The translations under genes were made by a program, and so were the position numbers. The notes beneath the pieces are model-generated. The model worked only from the letters and a program-made list of their open reading frames with translations, did no database searches and had not been told where the DNA came from. A DNA stretch of 6,168 nucleotides, taken from contig JAJYMR010000156.1 of assembly GCA_021786815.1 (NCBI GenBank), positions 1 to 6,168 on the forward strand, read 5' to 3'. Source of the DNA: Deltaproteobacteria bacterium (GTDB taxonomy: Bacteria; Desulfobacterota; Binatia; Binatales; Binataceae). The number at the start of each line of letters is the position of its first letter. The stretch's first letter is position 1. Below are positions 5,469-6,168 of the stretch, piece by piece.

Positions 5469-6168
5469 ATGTATCTCCGACCAGAAGTGGTCCGTCTGGC
5501 CTTATCCGAGCTGCGCTCTCTGCATCCCTTCTTCGGCATCACCTACCTCGTATGCAAGAAGGCAGGTCTGCCGGTCGGAAACACGGTACCCTTCCCCATT
5601 AACGCGGCCGAGGAGGAATTTCTCGAGACGTACTACAAGCCGGATCCCACGTCGAAATACTTCTTTCAGCCGTTTCGGACGTCAAGCAGGGCAGGGCGGT
5701 GGCTCTCGCCGAAGTATGCGTCCTCTGGGTCGCAAAGTACCCGCACGAGGGGGCACCTAGCGAAGGCCTTCATTCATGTCCGAAAGACGAATCAGTGGGG
5801 CTGGGATGTCGGGTACGTTAAAGTCTTGAGGGAGCAGTTGGATCGGGACAAGCTGGTCGGGATTCCGACCTTCTCGCTGGCGGCCTGGCTTTACCGCCAC
5901 GTTGACTGGCAGTCTTCTTTGTCGCTAGTGGACCTCCAAAATAGGCTCTTCTCGGATTTCTATCTATCGGCCGATGAGCGGGATCAGCTCTTCAGCGCCC
6001 AAGCTCCGGACTTGGGCGACCTGCTTATCGATGAGCCTTTCTCTGACCGGGCGCTTCTTGAATCTTTGGAGCCGGCTCCAGACAGCCCTCCAGAGGAGGG
6101 AGGCACCCTGCGGCTGCTTGAGATGAGGGGCATCGGACCCAGCCCGCATCTTGTTTTCAATCCTGCCG
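5469..6168 (+). CDS. Methyltransferase-linked protein, N-terminal part; probable ATPase domain starts at the window edge
   Basis: An uninterrupted frame from ATG 5469 runs off the window after 233 codons, so the gene is partial. Residues 1 to about 205 match no family I can name. They are rich in aromatics and basic residues (HPFFGITYLVCKKAG, ETYYKPDPTSKYFFQPF, TNQWGWDVGYVKVL) and end in an acidic, Pro-rich linker (about 190-212). Residues 214-233 (LRLLEMRGIGPSPHLVFNPA) look like the first two beta strands of a RecF/OLD/SMC-type ATPase, where a Walker A loop normally follows within about 15 residues. The gene starts 8 bases after the methyltransferase stop with no clear Shine-Dalgarno, so coupled translation is likely. 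It uses A/T-ending and rarer codons (TTA, CTA, AGG) more than dnaK. A role as the ATP-dependent effector or restriction subunit beside the methylase is inferred from context. That it is a real coding gene is more certain than its function. Confidence 0.75.
   Translation, partial: MYLRPEVVRLALSELRSLHPFFGITYLVCKKAGLPVGNTVPFPINAAEEEFLETYYKPDPTSKYFFQPFRTSSRAGRWLSPKYASSGSQSTRTRGHLAKAFIHVRKTNQWGWDVGYVKVLREQLDRDKLVGIPTFSLAAWLYRHVDWQSSLSLVDLQNRLFSDFYLSADERDQLFSAQAPDLGDLLIDEPFSDRALLESLEPAPDSPPEEGGTLRLLEMRGIGPSPHLVFNPA

Noticed and set aside
5964..6149. Minus-strand frame of 61 codons opposite the last gene.
   Set aside because: It is a shadow of the continuous + strand frame from 5469, which has better context (8 bases after the methylase stop).

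Overview
The window is GC-rich and splits into two unlike parts. Positions 1-4187 hold the core heat-shock chaperone locus in the order hrcA (only its last 21 codons), grpE, dnaK, dnaJ, all on the + strand. This order, with the repressor gene hrcA in front, is widespread in bacteria (Firmicutes, many deltaproteobacterial lineages and other soil phyla) but is not the E. coli arrangement. Together with the high GC and strong G/C bias at third codon positions, it suggests a GC-rich soil or sediment bacterium, perhaps deltaproteobacteria-like or from a poorly cultured phylum. The phylum cannot be fixed from sequence reading alone.

The chaperone genes form one working machine. DnaJ delivers unfolded clients and triggers ATP hydrolysis by DnaK, and GrpE exchanges the nucleotide. 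HrcA is the repressor that usually controls such operons, but no CIRCE operator is visible here. The gaps contain hairpins: one directly at the hrcA stop (66-81) and a nested 11-bp inverted repeat between dnaK and dnaJ (2964-3024).

The 400-base gap 4188-4587 is a boundary zone. It begins with a compact, highly structured segment closed by a 12-bp perfect inverted repeat (4187-4296). Next come a plausible rho-independent terminator (4342-4365), a small perfect hairpin (4400-4418) and a short stretch whose translation resembles the amidase signature core (about 4429-4554), possibly a decayed amidase gene.

From 4588 to the window end lies what looks like an accessory module. It contains a beta-class DNA amino-methyltransferase (SPPY motif first, DPFAGAGTT motif late) and, 8 bases downstream, the first 233 codons of a second gene that runs off the window. 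That protein has an unrecognised N-terminal domain of about 200 residues. It then starts what looks like the first beta strands of a RecF/OLD/SMC-like ATPase domain, just before the expected Walker A motif. A methylase coupled to such an ATPase suggests a restriction-modification-like or other defence system next to dnaJ. This is the most interesting signal in the window, but its decisive half lies outside it.
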